In this document: piece after piece, positions 37,201 through 45,014 of the stretch | Layout of the letters: each line of letters starts with the position of its first letter | Position numbering within the stretch: the stretch's first letter is position 1 | From: an uncultured Verrucomicrobiales bacterium | GTDB taxonomy: Bacteria; Verrucomicrobiota; Verrucomicrobiia; Verrucomicrobiales; Akkermansiaceae | Reading direction: 5' to 3' | NCBI GenBank assembly: GCA_937991965.1 | Contig: CALKLP010000040.1 | Span: forward strand, 1-60,527 | DNA length: 60,527 nt | Notes under the pieces: model-generated | What the model was told of the DNA's origin: nothing | What the model saw: only the letters and a program-made list of their open reading frames with translations | Database searches by the model: none | Made by a program: the position numbers and the translations under genes

Positions 37201-37467
37201 TACGAGAAGGAGCATGGGACCCTAGAAGCGGCTCGACGAGCAGGTGCAGCGCGTTTTCGAGCCATTATTTTGACTTCATTGACAACCTTTGTCGGAATTA
37301 TGCCGATGGTTTTAGAGACGGATATGCAAGCCCGCTTCCTGATCCCGATGGCGGTTTCTCTTGGGTTTGGAATTCTGTTCTCCACCTTTATTACACTCAT
37401 CCTAGTTCCAAGTGTCTATTTGATTCTTGAGGACTTGAGGTGGAAGAAATTGAAAGTTGAAAGTTGA
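34291..37467 (+). CDS. RND-family efflux pump, inner-membrane permease
   Basis: A 1058-residue AcrB/MexF-superfamily proton antiporter with 12 predicted transmembrane helices in two repeats. It starts IKWFSKNHVAGNFLMLGVLL. The porter signature YPNATPEEVESGIIIPVEEA is near residue 52. TM4 carries GVVVDDSIVVGENVY with the paired Asp needed for proton relay, and the second repeat has GVVVNDSLVLVDFVSRYEKE. The N-terminus (FSKNHVAGNFLM) resembles the subgroup that lies outside the classical AcrB drug pumps, so the substrate is uncertain. Its last codons are a run of TTGAAAG repeats shared with the start of the next gene. Confidence 0.94.
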   Translation: MENLIKWFSKNHVAGNFLMLGVLLAGFTTWFGIRKEIMPEVAMDSVSIRIPYPNATPEEVESGIIIPVEEAIADIDGIEEISSTANQSMGNLVVEIKSGYDLRDVMSDIKTKVDAVDNMAEQAEEPVITEIIIKNQVLSIALSADTDERSLRNLAEKVRDELLTYTPKKKQSFQFLRPDSKITQVELSGVRPYEISIEVPEQTLRELNVTLGQIAQAVRDSSLDLPGGAIDTSAGEVIIRASAKRYTAEEFDSIPVLTKPDGSVILLSDIAEVIDGFEDVELQNSFDGKPAVLVDIFRVGGQDTLVLAGAAKEYVESLRDELPAGVNVEIWNDMSIMLEGRLDLLRRNALIGIGLVLIVLALFLRPSLALLVAIGIPVSFAGGIWMMPVVDISINMISLFAFILVLGVVVDDSIVVGENVYTKIQEGMPPKEAAWKGSHEVGVIVIFGVLTTALAFTPMLGVDGVSGKYWRNIPWIVIPTLLFSLVQSKLVLPAHLAFLSPSDRGKQTRNPLMKLQRKISNALEYFVQKFYSPALDVMLRWRYVVLACFIFLFIITIGVIGGNRLKFVFFPKVEGDVIAANLELAPGTPFGQTHRAMDRMESAMETLNAEFTDNEGNPVIRHFVRSDGTTTLGSDFAFGAAAIESHIGQFVIEMAPALEREVTSAEISARWREIVGDIPGAVELSFQSITAGGGNAIDMNLIGPDLAELEAASAMAQAELAQVVGAIDIADNNREGKREIQFRELTPSGRALGFTLEEVIRQVRWAFYGNEVQRLQRGKDDLKVMVRLPRNERVSVENMEQLRLRSPITGDEIPLTQVVIPNEGRGASAITRIDRQRAIKISADVDPALANQTDVQNKFIKEILPQVIEKHPSVRYSFTGEVKDRNDSMSQIGLGYLAALLGMYVMMAIPLKSYLKPLIVMSVIPFGIVGAAIGHIVMGIDMSIMSMCGIAALSGVVVNDSLVLVDFVSRYEKEHGTLEAARRAGAARFRAIILTSLTTFVGIMPMVLETDMQARFLIPMAVSLGFGILFSTFITLILVPSVYLILEDLRWKKLKVES

Positions 37468-37470
37468 AAG
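37450..37470 (+). repeat. Tandem repeat (TTGAAAG)x3 across a gene junction
   Basis: Three perfect copies of the 7-mer TTGAAAG at 37450-37470 cover the last six codons of the RND pump gene, its stop codon and the TTG start of the next gene. Seven is not a multiple of three. Deletion of one unit would join the two reading frames as LKVERAYW and continue into the small membrane protein. Confidence 0.9.
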
Positions 37471-37726
37471 GGCATATTGGTTTCCAGCTAAGAGTTATGG
37501 ATGGGGGTGGGGATTCCCGACTTGTTGGCAGGGTGTTTTAGTTTTACTGACCTATCTATTTGGCATGATAGCGTTGCCCTACTTCATCAGTCCTGCTGAA
37601 AGCCTTATGTTTTATTTAGCGATTGTGGTTTTGCTGTCTCTTATTTTGCTGGGGATTTGTTACGTCAAAGGAGAACCACCAAAGTTGCGATTGGGAAAAC
37701 CCGACAAAACTGAGACTGATAAGTAA
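37457..37726 (+). CDS. Small membrane protein, conserved unknown
   Basis: An 89-residue protein with two transmembrane helices (about 24-43 and 49-68) after the aromatic motif YWFPAKSYGWGWGFP, and a short cationic tail (KLRLGKPDKTETDK). Small proteins beginning with the W-F-P-A-K-x-Y-G-W-G-W-G motif are common in bacteria but uncharacterised. The likely start is TTG at 37457, inside the end of the pump gene (11-bp overlap), because no ATG precedes the conserved motif. Overlap suggests translational coupling with the efflux operon. Confidence 0.72.
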   Translation: MKVERAYWFPAKSYGWGWGFPTCWQGVLVLLTYLFGMIALPYFISPAESLMFYLAIVVLLSLILLGICYVKGEPPKLRLGKPDKTETDK

Positions 37727-37825
37727 TTTAATTCATGGTAGGGATCTCTTGTGGCATGAGGGAAATGTGAAATATCTCAAATTTTTATCGCCAAGGGATA
37801 TTATTTTTGTATATGATCATGGACT

Positions 37826-38122
37826 ATGGCTGTAACAAAAAAGACACGTTTTTCACGTCGTGTGCCGGATCATGTCACCGATGAGATCGTAAATGTACTC
37901 GTCGGACAGGAAGATCATCTAGGCTTTAATGAATTATTCGAATTAGTCTTTGAAAGACTAAAAGAACGAAACGCAGTGAGTGGGGGGGAAGAAATGCTCC
38001 GCCTGCGCGCATGGGAGAAACTCCAGAATTTGGAGACCCGCGGAATGATTGAGAAAAAAGAAAAGAGATATAAAGGCTTAGTTAACTTACCAAAAGCTCA
38101 CAGCGACCAAGCTGCGAAATAA
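37826..38122 (+). CDS. Small conserved helical protein of unknown function
   Basis: A 98-residue basic, mostly helical soluble protein. Blocks: RFSRRVPDHVTDEIVNVLVG, LGFNELFELVFERLKER, RLRAWEKLQNLETRGMIEKK and KRYKGLVNL. The end (helix, turn, M-I-E-K-K, then R-Y-K-G-L) looks like the recognition helix and wing of a winged-helix domain, so DNA binding is possible. No database family is recalled. It is followed 28 bp downstream by a good intrinsic terminator, so it is a real transcribed unit. Confidence 0.68.
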   Translation: MAVTKKTRFSRRVPDHVTDEIVNVLVGQEDHLGFNELFELVFERLKERNAVSGGEEMLRLRAWEKLQNLETRGMIEKKEKRYKGLVNLPKAHSDQAAK

Positions 38123-38150
38123 GTTTTCTCTGACTCAAACGATTTACTAC

Positions 38151-38186
38151 AAGGCTGCCTCGAGAAATCAGGTAGCCTTTTTCTTT
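38151..38186 (+). terminator. Intrinsic terminator after the small helical protein gene
   Basis: AAGGCTGCCT (38151-38160) pairs with AGGTAGCCTT (38170-38179), a 10-bp stem with one G-T wobble and a 9-nt loop, running into TTTCTTT. It lies 28 bp after the stop codon at 38122. Confidence 0.8.
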
Positions 38187-38236
38187 ACCTTTCGCTTTCT
38201 AGTAAGTAAGGCTGTTGGAATAGAGTCCTATTAATT

Positions 38237-40033
38237 ATGTCATTAGCTTCAATATTTCGCTATCTTTGTGTTCTTGCATTGATGTTAGCCATCGCAGTAG
38301 TCTACCTGTTACTAGGGTTTCGTGGGATTACCACACCTGAGGGAATGGAGAAAGCCCAACTTGCTCGTGAAATTGCCCGTGGTTCATATAAGACAAAAAT
38401 GATTCGACCAGTTTCGATTGGGCAATTTGAAACTGCTAAGAAACGGTTGCCTTTTCTCCATGAGGTTTCGCGTGCAGACACGTATAACGCGCCTCTTTAT
38501 CCTTTAGCTCTGGGTATCGTTTTCAAGGCGTTTAAAGCAGATGATTTCGAGAAATGGAAGATGGAAGAAGGGCAGGAGATTTATGCTCTGGATCGTGTGG
38601 TGGTGGGCTTGAATATGGTGTTTTTTATTCTCGCATCCTTCATTGCCTATTTTCTTGCACGGAAAATTTTCGATCCCATGATAGCGGGAATTACCTTTTT
38701 CTTGCTTATTACGACAGACTTATTCTGGCGATTTACAGAGACTGGAATGGCTAATAGTCTGATGTTAATGCTCTTTATGGCGGCTCTGTTCTGTATTTAT
38801 GTGGCGACCGAAAAGTCACTGCAAGAAGGCGAGAATGGATTTCTTTTTGGAACGCTGGGGGGGATCTTCTTGATCTTACTCTGTTTAACGCACTGGATGG
38901 CGTTGTGGATCTTGATTGGGTATATTATTTATGCGTTTTTCTTTATTCGCCCTATTGGGGGAATCGCATCTGTAACTGTCATACTAGCGTGTCTTGGCTT
39001 TGCCCATCCTGTGTTGCAAAACTACCAGCAAACGGGGCACCCCTTTGGAACTGCATTCTTCACCCTCTATTCGGGCTTGGGTCTAAGCGAGGAAGTGATG
39101 ATGAGGTCAGGAGGGGCTGGAGACTTTTACGTCCCTATTAAAGCGGTGATTCTTAATTTTGTGGGGAATTTAACCACAGGTTTTGGGCGGATGTTTGAAT
39201 ATTCAGGTTTGGTATATGCTGCTCCGGTATTTTTCCTCAGTTGTTTACATGAGTTTAAGAGTAAGCATATCTCAAATTTTCGTTGGGGGATCTTGATTAT
39301 TTGGGGGGTAGCTTGTATTGGAATGGCGATATATGGTATAGGTGAAGATGCCTTTTACTCTAATCAACTCCACTACCTTTTCACTCCCATTATGGCGGCT
39401 TATGGGATGGCGATGATTGCTATTATTTGGAACCGTACAAAATTCGGCTCCGGTGAAAAGTCTTGGAGATATGGTTATATCTGGATTGTTGCGGCTATAA
39501 GCGCGGTGCCTATGCTATTCTCTCTGCCACAAATCGCGCTTAGTGCATTAACTTCTCAAAGGTCTCTTTCGAGTTGGCCTCCGTATTATGCCTCGGGAAC
39601 GAATCGGATTCTGAGTCGAGCTATTCCGGAGAAGCAGTATATCTTTTCTGATCAGCCTTGGGCAGTTGCATGGTATGCAGATCGTCATGCCATTTGGACT
39701 CCGATGAAGCACGACACGATGCGACGCATCGAGGCCATTGCCGATAACCAGAGGTTACCGATAGCCGGTGTGAATGTTACCCCAGTCTCTGTCGGGGCGA
39801 AGACTCTCTTTGAAAGTAGCAATTTTTCTGGAGATATGTTCTCTCTGAATTTGAGTAACTGGATGACATTTGCTTCTCGCGGTAAGATAGGTCTTACTGT
39901 GCTATCTAAAAAGATGCCTGTAAGTGAAGATATTACCCGTAGATATTCTAATATCGTGCCTTATAACGGGGTATTAATGCTTTACTATTCTGCAGAAAGC
40001 GTTGACCTATCTGAGCCAGAAGAACTAGATTGA
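38237..40033 (+). CDS. Polytopic membrane protein, GT-C/PMT-like glycosyltransferase
   Basis: A 598-residue integral membrane protein with about ten transmembrane helices in residues 8-430 and a soluble C-terminal domain (about 440-598). The first loop after TM1 reads GFRGITTPEGMEKAQLARE and then YNAPLYPLALGIVFK. This is the layout of the family 39/ArnT-like GT-C fold, whose first loop usually carries an Asp or Asp-Glu dyad followed by a P-L-Y-P motif. Here the acidic residue would be the Glu of TPEGME. Such enzymes move sugars from polyprenyl-phosphate carriers outside the inner membrane. Acceptor unknown. It overlaps or abuts xseB. Confidence 0.7.
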   Translation: MSLASIFRYLCVLALMLAIAVVYLLLGFRGITTPEGMEKAQLAREIARGSYKTKMIRPVSIGQFETAKKRLPFLHEVSRADTYNAPLYPLALGIVFKAFKADDFEKWKMEEGQEIYALDRVVVGLNMVFFILASFIAYFLARKIFDPMIAGITFFLLITTDLFWRFTETGMANSLMLMLFMAALFCIYVATEKSLQEGENGFLFGTLGGIFLILLCLTHWMALWILIGYIIYAFFFIRPIGGIASVTVILACLGFAHPVLQNYQQTGHPFGTAFFTLYSGLGLSEEVMMRSGGAGDFYVPIKAVILNFVGNLTTGFGRMFEYSGLVYAAPVFFLSCLHEFKSKHISNFRWGILIIWGVACIGMAIYGIGEDAFYSNQLHYLFTPIMAAYGMAMIAIIWNRTKFGSGEKSWRYGYIWIVAAISAVPMLFSLPQIALSALTSQRSLSSWPPYYASGTNRILSRAIPEKQYIFSDQPWAVAWYADRHAIWTPMKHDTMRRIEAIADNQRLPIAGVNVTPVSVGAKTLFESSNFSGDMFSLNLSNWMTFASRGKIGLTVLSKKMPVSEDITRRYSNIVPYNGVLMLYYSAESVDLSEPEELD

Positions 40034-40038
40034 TCCGT

Positions 40039-40293
40039 ATGCATTTAGAAGAAGCCTTTGACCGCATTCAGGAGATTGTTGGTGAGATTGAAAACAAGCA
40101 ACTCCCTCTCCATGAGATTATGAAACTTCATGAGGAAGGGCAAAAACTCATCAATCATTCTGAGAAATTACTGACAGAGGCCAGAGACCGACTGAAACTT
40201 ACTGAACTAGAGATTGACTCTGAGGTGAATTCCTCAGAGGCTCAGCCACTAAACAACGACCCGGATGACTCCGGTGAGATCAATCTCTTCTAA
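40039..40293 (+). CDS. xseB: Exodeoxyribonuclease VII small subunit
   Basis: An 84-residue protein, a usual length. HLEEAFDRIQEIVGEIENKQ plus LPLHEIMKLHEEGQKLINHS is the classic XseB coiled-coil pattern (L-E-x-I-V-x-x-L-E-x-x-x-x-x-L-x-x-x-x-x-x-Y/H-x-x-G). It binds XseA to degrade single-stranded DNA; xseA is not in this window. The tail is acidic. An upstream TTG at 40030 would overlap the previous gene by 4 bp; the ATG at 40039 gives the normal N-terminus. dxs starts 9 bp downstream, the same xseB-dxs neighbourhood as in many bacteria. Confidence 0.88.
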   Translation: MHLEEAFDRIQEIVGEIENKQLPLHEIMKLHEEGQKLINHSEKLLTEARDRLKLTELEIDSEVNSSEAQPLNNDPDDSGEINLF

Positions 40294-40302
40294 AACAATA
40301 CG

Positions 40303-42165
40303 ATGGCACGCCCCCTACTTGAAGACATTCAGAGTCCTGCGGATATTAAAGGATATTCTGAAGAGGACAGAATTACATTAGCAGAAGAGATTCGAGAAAC
40401 CCTGATTAATGGCCTCTCAAAAACTGGTGGACATCTGGGGCCAAACCTAGGCGTCGTAGAGCTCTCGATCGCAATGCACACCGTCTTTTCGACCCCGAAA
40501 GATAAGTTCACCTTCGATGTCTCTCATCAAGGCTATGTGCACAAAATGCTGACTGGTCGCGCTAAAGATATCCATACTATCCGACAGTATAAGGGGCTCA
40601 ATGGCTTCTTACTGCGCACGGAATCTGAGCACGATGAGTATGGCGCTGGTCACGCGGGGACAGCTGTTTCAGCAGCACTCGGGATGGCTGCGGCACGGGA
40701 TTTAAAGGGAGAAGATAACCACGTGGTTGCGGTTGCTGGTGATGCGGCCTTTACCTGTGGGTCAACTCTAGAAGCGATTAACAATATCGCAGTTACGACT
40801 AAGAAATTCATTATTGTCCTCAACGATAATGAATGGTCGATTGATAAGAATGTGGGCGCGATAGCGAAGTATTTCAATGCTTTACAGACACATTCAACAT
40901 ACTCTTTTGCACGTGAAAAAGCAGCGGAATTTGTTCAAAAGGTTTTAGGAGATAGTGCTCGTCGCTTAGCGCATAAAATTGAGCATTCGGCGAAAAATAT
41001 TATATTACCAAAAGTGCTCTTCGAAGATCTTGGAATCACGTATCTAGGACCGATTGATGGTCATGACACGGAGCTTCTTATTAAGACGTTCGAATATCTA
41101 AAGACAAAGGACGAGCCACACATTCTTCACATCATTACCGAAAAGGGCAGAGGGTATAAGCCTGCTCTAGATAAGCCGGGAAAATTCCACGGTCTTGGCC
41201 CCTATCAAATTCAAGATGGCGCAACGCCTAGCTCTTCCTTACCTACCTATTCTGAGGTGTTCGGACAGACTTTAGTCAATTTCGCCGATAAGAATGAAGA
41301 GCTTGTTGCCATTACTGCCGCGATGCCAGGTGGGACAAAGCTAGATGTCTTCAAGGAAAAGCACCCGAAACGATATTACGACGTTGGAATTGCAGAGGAA
41401 CATGCCGCTCTTTTTGCCTGTGGTCTAGCGACGCAAGGTCTAACTCCATTCCTCGCAATTTACTCGACCTTCATGCAGCGTGCCTATGACATGATCATTC
41501 ATGACATGGCGCTCCAGAAACTTCCCGTGCGCCTCTGCATGGATCGGGCTGGATTGTCTGGTGATGATGGTCCTACGCACCATGGTCTTTTCGATATTGG
41601 CTACCTGCGACATGTTCCAGATCTTATCCATATGCAGCCAAAGGATGAAGACGAGTTCGTGGACATGCTCTGGACAATGGCGCATTACAATGAAGGCGTT
41701 TCCGCTATCCGTTATCCACGTGGCACAGGAACTGGAGCAACGATTAAGGAGTCACCCGCATTGCTGGAAATTGGTAAGGCCGAAGTTCTGCAGGAAGGGA
41801 CCGATGTCCTCTTACTGGGATTAGGAAACCTTTTCGAACTCGCTGAGGAGACAAAAACGAAGCTGGAAGAGCAGGGGTATAGCGTATCACTCGTTAACCC
41901 GCGTTTTATTAAGCCTTTAGATGAGGATGTTATCTTACGTCTCGCACGTCAGGCTAAGGTGATCTGCACCTTTGAGGATCATGTTATTATGCATGGTTTT
42001 GGCGCCAGTATTATTGAGCTTCTTCATGACAATGATATTACGACGAAGGTCGAGCGTATCGGGTGGCCTGACGAATTTGTCGAGCACGGCAAAGTGGATA
42101 TTCTACGTAATCTCCACGGGATCAATACCGAGACTGCGCTTAAGAAAGTGCAATCACATCTGTAA
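40303..42165 (+). CDS. dxs: 1-Deoxy-D-xylulose-5-phosphate synthase
   Basis: A 620-residue TPP enzyme for the first step of the MEP isoprenoid pathway (pyruvate plus glyceraldehyde-3-phosphate). GGHLGPNLGVVELSIAMH (near 41), the TPP/Mg site VAVAGDAAFTCGSTLEAINN with LNDNEWSIDKNVGAIAKY, the catalytic Glu in YDVGIAEEHAALFACGLA and RAGLSGDDGPTHHGLFD are present. Several motif positions differ from common Dxs: GDA for GDG, VSHQGYVHKMLTGR for the usual D-V-G-H-Q-A-Y-x-H-K-x-L-T-G-R. It belongs to a divergent branch but keeps the key residues, and the xseB context supports the call. Overlaps the convergent rhomboid gene by 12 bp. Confidence 0.88.
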   Translation: MARPLLEDIQSPADIKGYSEEDRITLAEEIRETLINGLSKTGGHLGPNLGVVELSIAMHTVFSTPKDKFTFDVSHQGYVHKMLTGRAKDIHTIRQYKGLNGFLLRTESEHDEYGAGHAGTAVSAALGMAAARDLKGEDNHVVAVAGDAAFTCGSTLEAINNIAVTTKKFIIVLNDNEWSIDKNVGAIAKYFNALQTHSTYSFAREKAAEFVQKVLGDSARRLAHKIEHSAKNIILPKVLFEDLGITYLGPIDGHDTELLIKTFEYLKTKDEPHILHIITEKGRGYKPALDKPGKFHGLGPYQIQDGATPSSSLPTYSEVFGQTLVNFADKNEELVAITAAMPGGTKLDVFKEKHPKRYYDVGIAEEHAALFACGLATQGLTPFLAIYSTFMQRAYDMIIHDMALQKLPVRLCMDRAGLSGDDGPTHHGLFDIGYLRHVPDLIHMQPKDEDEFVDMLWTMAHYNEGVSAIRYPRGTGTGATIKESPALLEIGKAEVLQEGTDVLLLGLGNLFELAEETKTKLEEQGYSVSLVNPRFIKPLDEDVILRLARQAKVICTFEDHVIMHGFGASIIELLHDNDITTKVERIGWPDEFVEHGKVDILRNLHGINTETALKKVQSHL

Positions 42166-43365
42166 CATTTTTACGACTGTAAAGATCGCGGCGGAAGCAA
42201 GAATGATCATAGAAGAGACTCCAATGATACGGTCGAGAGTAGAGAGTTGAGGGCGTCGTACGGTGTCTGATTTTTTGAATCCCAGATAACCGTATGCGAT
42301 TCCTGCTAATAGTCCGCCAGCATGGGCCGCGTTATCGATGAACTGATAGCCAACGAGGCCAATGAAACCTGTCATCACAATCCCCGCGATGAGTCTGCGT
42401 TTGGCAGGTTTAGGAACGAGCCGTGGGTGAAGAATTTCGAAAATGAGGAGAAAACCGAGCAGGCCCATTAAGCCCCCGGAGGCACCTACTGAAATACCAT
42501 TTGGCGCCAGGAAAAAGAAGGAGCACCAAGAGCCAACAAGAATTGAGATGAGATAGCAGAGAAGTAAATGTGGCCACTTCGTGAGAATCTCTACTCTACG
42601 CCCGATATACCAGAGTCCAGAGGCATTCATGAAGATATGAATGGCGTTACCATGTAGGAAAGGGGCGGTCCAAATGCGCCAGGACTCATCAGTTTGCACG
42701 AGGAGTTTCTGCAAGCCCGCGTTGGCAACCGTTTCGTCAAAACCGTGTTGGATTGTTCCAAACATCGGAGAAATCACTTGGAGAACAGTAATTCCTATGA
42801 TCATTCCTAACATTCCTTTGGTGAAGATACAGGGTTGTTTCGCGGTCCAGAGATCAAAGCGAATTTCAGCGGCCTCTTCACGCAAATTTGCGTTGTGCAG
42901 ATTTTTCGCGGTCTTTAAGCGCTTCCATGCTTCATAACACGGGACGAGAACGAACATAAGAAAGAGTACTGCCATGAGACCCATCGTATTGCTCTTATAG
43001 ATTGAGGAGCCGAAGCGGGCGTACTCGCTAAAGGTCAGCGCTGCGAAAATAGCTCCCCCAATGAGTAGCTTTTGGCGTGCACTCTTGAAGCGTGATTCAG
43101 CTTGATTGATTCGGCTGGGTTTTAAGACTTCTAGTAATTCAGGCTCCTCCTCGATTAAGACAAAGTAGGGAGAGTCTGGAGTCCATATGTAGTGGACTTT
43201 TCCCAGCTCTTGATCAACTGAGAGTGCTTGCTTGAGTTGCGTAAAGTTTGCACATGCGTGAGCCGTGCCTTCCTTCAGAAAACCATAGGGTGCGACATCT
43301 GGTTTTTCAGGGAAATGCTCCTCGCGTTGCCAAATCGGTTTTGGGTTTTCTAATGCCGTGCTCAT
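42154..43365 (-). CDS. Rhomboid-family intramembrane serine protease
   Basis: A 403-residue membrane protease. A soluble N-terminal region (about 1-95, with WTPDSPYFVLIEEEPELLEV) precedes two helices and then the six-helix rhomboid core. NAIHIFMNASGLWYIGRRVE holds the conserved H/N of TM2, GISVGASGGLMGLLGF has the catalytic Ser in the GASG motif, and NAAHAGGLLAGIAYG has the catalytic His. The dyad is intact. Substrates unknown. The gene lies downstream of secG on the same strand, but an intrinsic terminator occupies the leader, ending 5 nt before the ATG. Confidence 0.9.
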   Translation of the reverse strand: MSTALENPKPIWQREEHFPEKPDVAPYGFLKEGTAHACANFTQLKQALSVDQELGKVHYIWTPDSPYFVLIEEEPELLEVLKPSRINQAESRFKSARQKLLIGGAIFAALTFSEYARFGSSIYKSNTMGLMAVLFLMFVLVPCYEAWKRLKTAKNLHNANLREEAAEIRFDLWTAKQPCIFTKGMLGMIIGITVLQVISPMFGTIQHGFDETVANAGLQKLLVQTDESWRIWTAPFLHGNAIHIFMNASGLWYIGRRVEILTKWPHLLLCYLISILVGSWCSFFFLAPNGISVGASGGLMGLLGFLLIFEILHPRLVPKPAKRRLIAGIVMTGFIGLVGYQFIDNAAHAGGLLAGIAYGYLGFKKSDTVRRPQLSTLDRIIGVSSMIILASAAIFTVVKMLQM

Positions 43366-43370
43366 CTTAC

Positions 43371-43398
43371 AAAAAAGGAAGCGATTCTACGCTTCCTT
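43371..43398 (-). terminator. Intrinsic terminator of secG, directly before the rhomboid start
   Basis: On the minus strand a perfect 9-bp stem AAGGAAGCG/CGCTTCCTT with a 6-nt loop is followed by six U residues (43376-43371). It lies 27 bp beyond the secG stop and only 5 nt before the rhomboid ATG at 43365, so the terminator sequence forms the rhomboid gene's 5' leader. Confidence 0.85.
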
Positions 43399-43425
43399 CT
43401 TATCTCTATATTTGTTTGGTCGTGA

Positions 43426-44196
43426 TTACTCGCTAGGAGCAACTGCTTCTTTCGCTTCAATGACCTTTTTCTTGGTAGCATCGATTAAGTCACTCCCAGT
43501 GCCCTTGACGCTTTCGGTGACATTTGAGGCGCCTTCTGAGGTTTTATCGATTGCACCTTTAACGGCGTCGATCGCTTTGGTTTTCACTTCCGTGACAGGC
43601 TCTGTGATGGTTTTAGCTGTATCAGCAGCTTTCTCAGTGGTTGCTTTGATCCCTTCAGTTGCGTTTTGGATCGTATTCTCAACATCTTCTTTAGTATCTT
43701 CGATTATTTCAGATCCAGTTTCGATGACGTCAGTCGCTTTTTCCTTAATCTGCGTTTCCTCAGGTGTCACATCAGTCGCTTCTTTGAATTGCTCAGTAAG
43801 TGATGGGGTTGATTCTTCTGTTTCACCTTGAGCCGCTTTTTGCTCGGTCTCGGCCTTATCAAGTTGCTCCGCGAGAGAGAGGCCTTCGCCATCAGTTTGC
43901 TCTGCGCTTACCCCGGTATTAATCTCACTCGCGGTGTTGTTTCTCGTTTGGAGGATCGCTAACACCAGAGTTGAGGAGAAGAAAAGAATTCCCAACCATA
44001 CAGTCGCCTTTTGGAGGACATTGGTGGTTTGTGCTCCAAACATTTGGTCTGTCATGCCACCACCAAAGGCTGCACCGAGACCCTCATTTTTTGGGCGTTG
44101 CATAAGGCAGACTAAAACCAATAGAACTGCGACAACTACAAGAATGAGAGTTAGGAGAGGGATAAGAATATTGAGGATGCCTGCTAGGATAATCAT
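43426..44196 (-). CDS. secG: SecG translocase subunit with a long helical C-terminal extension
   Basis: A 256-residue protein; SecG is normally 70-110 residues. Residues 1-85 are typical SecG: TM1 (ILIPLLTLILVVVAVLLVLV), the loop CLMQRPKNEGLGAAFGGG with MFGAQTTNVLQKAT, and TM2 (VWLGILFFSSTLVLAIL). The remaining 170 residues are hydrophilic, Ala/Glu/Lys/Thr-rich, with loose 11-residue-like periodicity (TDVIETGSEIIEDTKEDVEN, later AADTAKTITEPVTEVKTKAI). They look like LEA or apolipoprotein-type amphipathic helices. Both core helices face an N-out/C-out topology, so the tail would lie in the periplasm. Function of the tail unknown. Confidence 0.9.
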   Translation of the reverse strand: MIILAGILNILIPLLTLILVVVAVLLVLVCLMQRPKNEGLGAAFGGGMTDQMFGAQTTNVLQKATVWLGILFFSSTLVLAILQTRNNTASEINTGVSAEQTDGEGLSLAEQLDKAETEQKAAQGETEESTPSLTEQFKEATDVTPEETQIKEKATDVIETGSEIIEDTKEDVENTIQNATEGIKATTEKAADTAKTITEPVTEVKTKAIDAVKGAIDKTSEGASNVTESVKGTGSDLIDATKKKVIEAKEAVAPSE

Positions 44197-44301
44197 CGGA
44201 CGAAGACTTTGATAATATTCTCTACAAGATGTAAAGATAAATATAAACCGAGAATGTGATTTTATTACTGCTTTTTGCGCACAAAGATCAGTGTATTTCG
44301 T

Positions 44302-44895
44302 TTAAATCGCTTTCTCCTTATACTCCTTACTGAATAGGGCAGAGAAAATGAGTAAGCAGGCCGCGATGCAGATGCAGCTATCGGCTACATTAAAGCAAGG
44401 GTAACGGTAGGGTTTTTCTGAGAAGAATAAGGGAATAAAGAAATCGAATAAATCAACGACGTAACCTTCTGTCCAGCGGGTGAATAAGGATTCGTCCTTA
44501 TAGTTTTCTAGGAAAAAGCCCTGTAGCATGCGGTCAGTGAAGTTTCCAATGATTCCTGAAATTACGAGCGCTCCTGCGATCTGCGTAGTGCGGGTCGGGA
44601 AGCCACCTTTTTTCCAGAAGTAAAGAATTCCCACTAAGGCTCCGATGAGGATGACGGGGAAAAAGATAGGCGCCCAGTTAGAACCGTTCCCAAGCCCCCA
44701 AGCCATTCCTTGGTTGTGGATGCGGTTTAAATAAAAGAATCCTGGAATTACCTCGAGCGGTGAGTCTGAAGTGGCATTATACCCCTTTGCTGGTTCCGCG
44801 AAGTAAAAGACTGTCCACCACTTTGAGATTTGATCGATGATATAGAGAGGAAGTGAAATCTTAAGGAAGAAAGGAAGAAACTTAGGGATGTCCAT
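44302..44895 (-). CDS. lspA: Lipoprotein signal peptidase (signal peptidase II)
   Basis: A 197-residue aspartyl protease with four membrane helices that cleaves prolipoprotein signals at the lipobox. The first catalytic Asp is in IIGNFTDRMLQG (near 118) and the second in CFNVADSCICIAAC (near 170). FFYLNRIHNQGMAWGLG matches the conserved N-x-G-x-A(F/W)-G loop. It is longer than most (about 160-170), because the segment between the Asp residues includes FFIPLFFSEKPYRYPC and a preceding polar insertion. Many lipoprotein precursors in this window are presumably its substrates. secG lies 105 bp downstream. Confidence 0.92.
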   Translation of the reverse strand: MDIPKFLPFFLKISLPLYIIDQISKWWTVFYFAEPAKGYNATSDSPLEVIPGFFYLNRIHNQGMAWGLGNGSNWAPIFFPVILIGALVGILYFWKKGGFPTRTTQIAGALVISGIIGNFTDRMLQGFFLENYKDESLFTRWTEGYVVDLFDFFIPLFFSEKPYRYPCFNVADSCICIAACLLIFSALFSKEYKEKAI

Positions 44896-45014
44896 GGAAA
44901 TTAACTACGCATGAAATCCAGTAAAGGCACGAAAAAATTTGCGATAAAACTGTTCCTGCATAGAACTAGAAAAACGCGATTGACCTCTAACGCATGAGGC
45001 CGTAAACACGTTTC

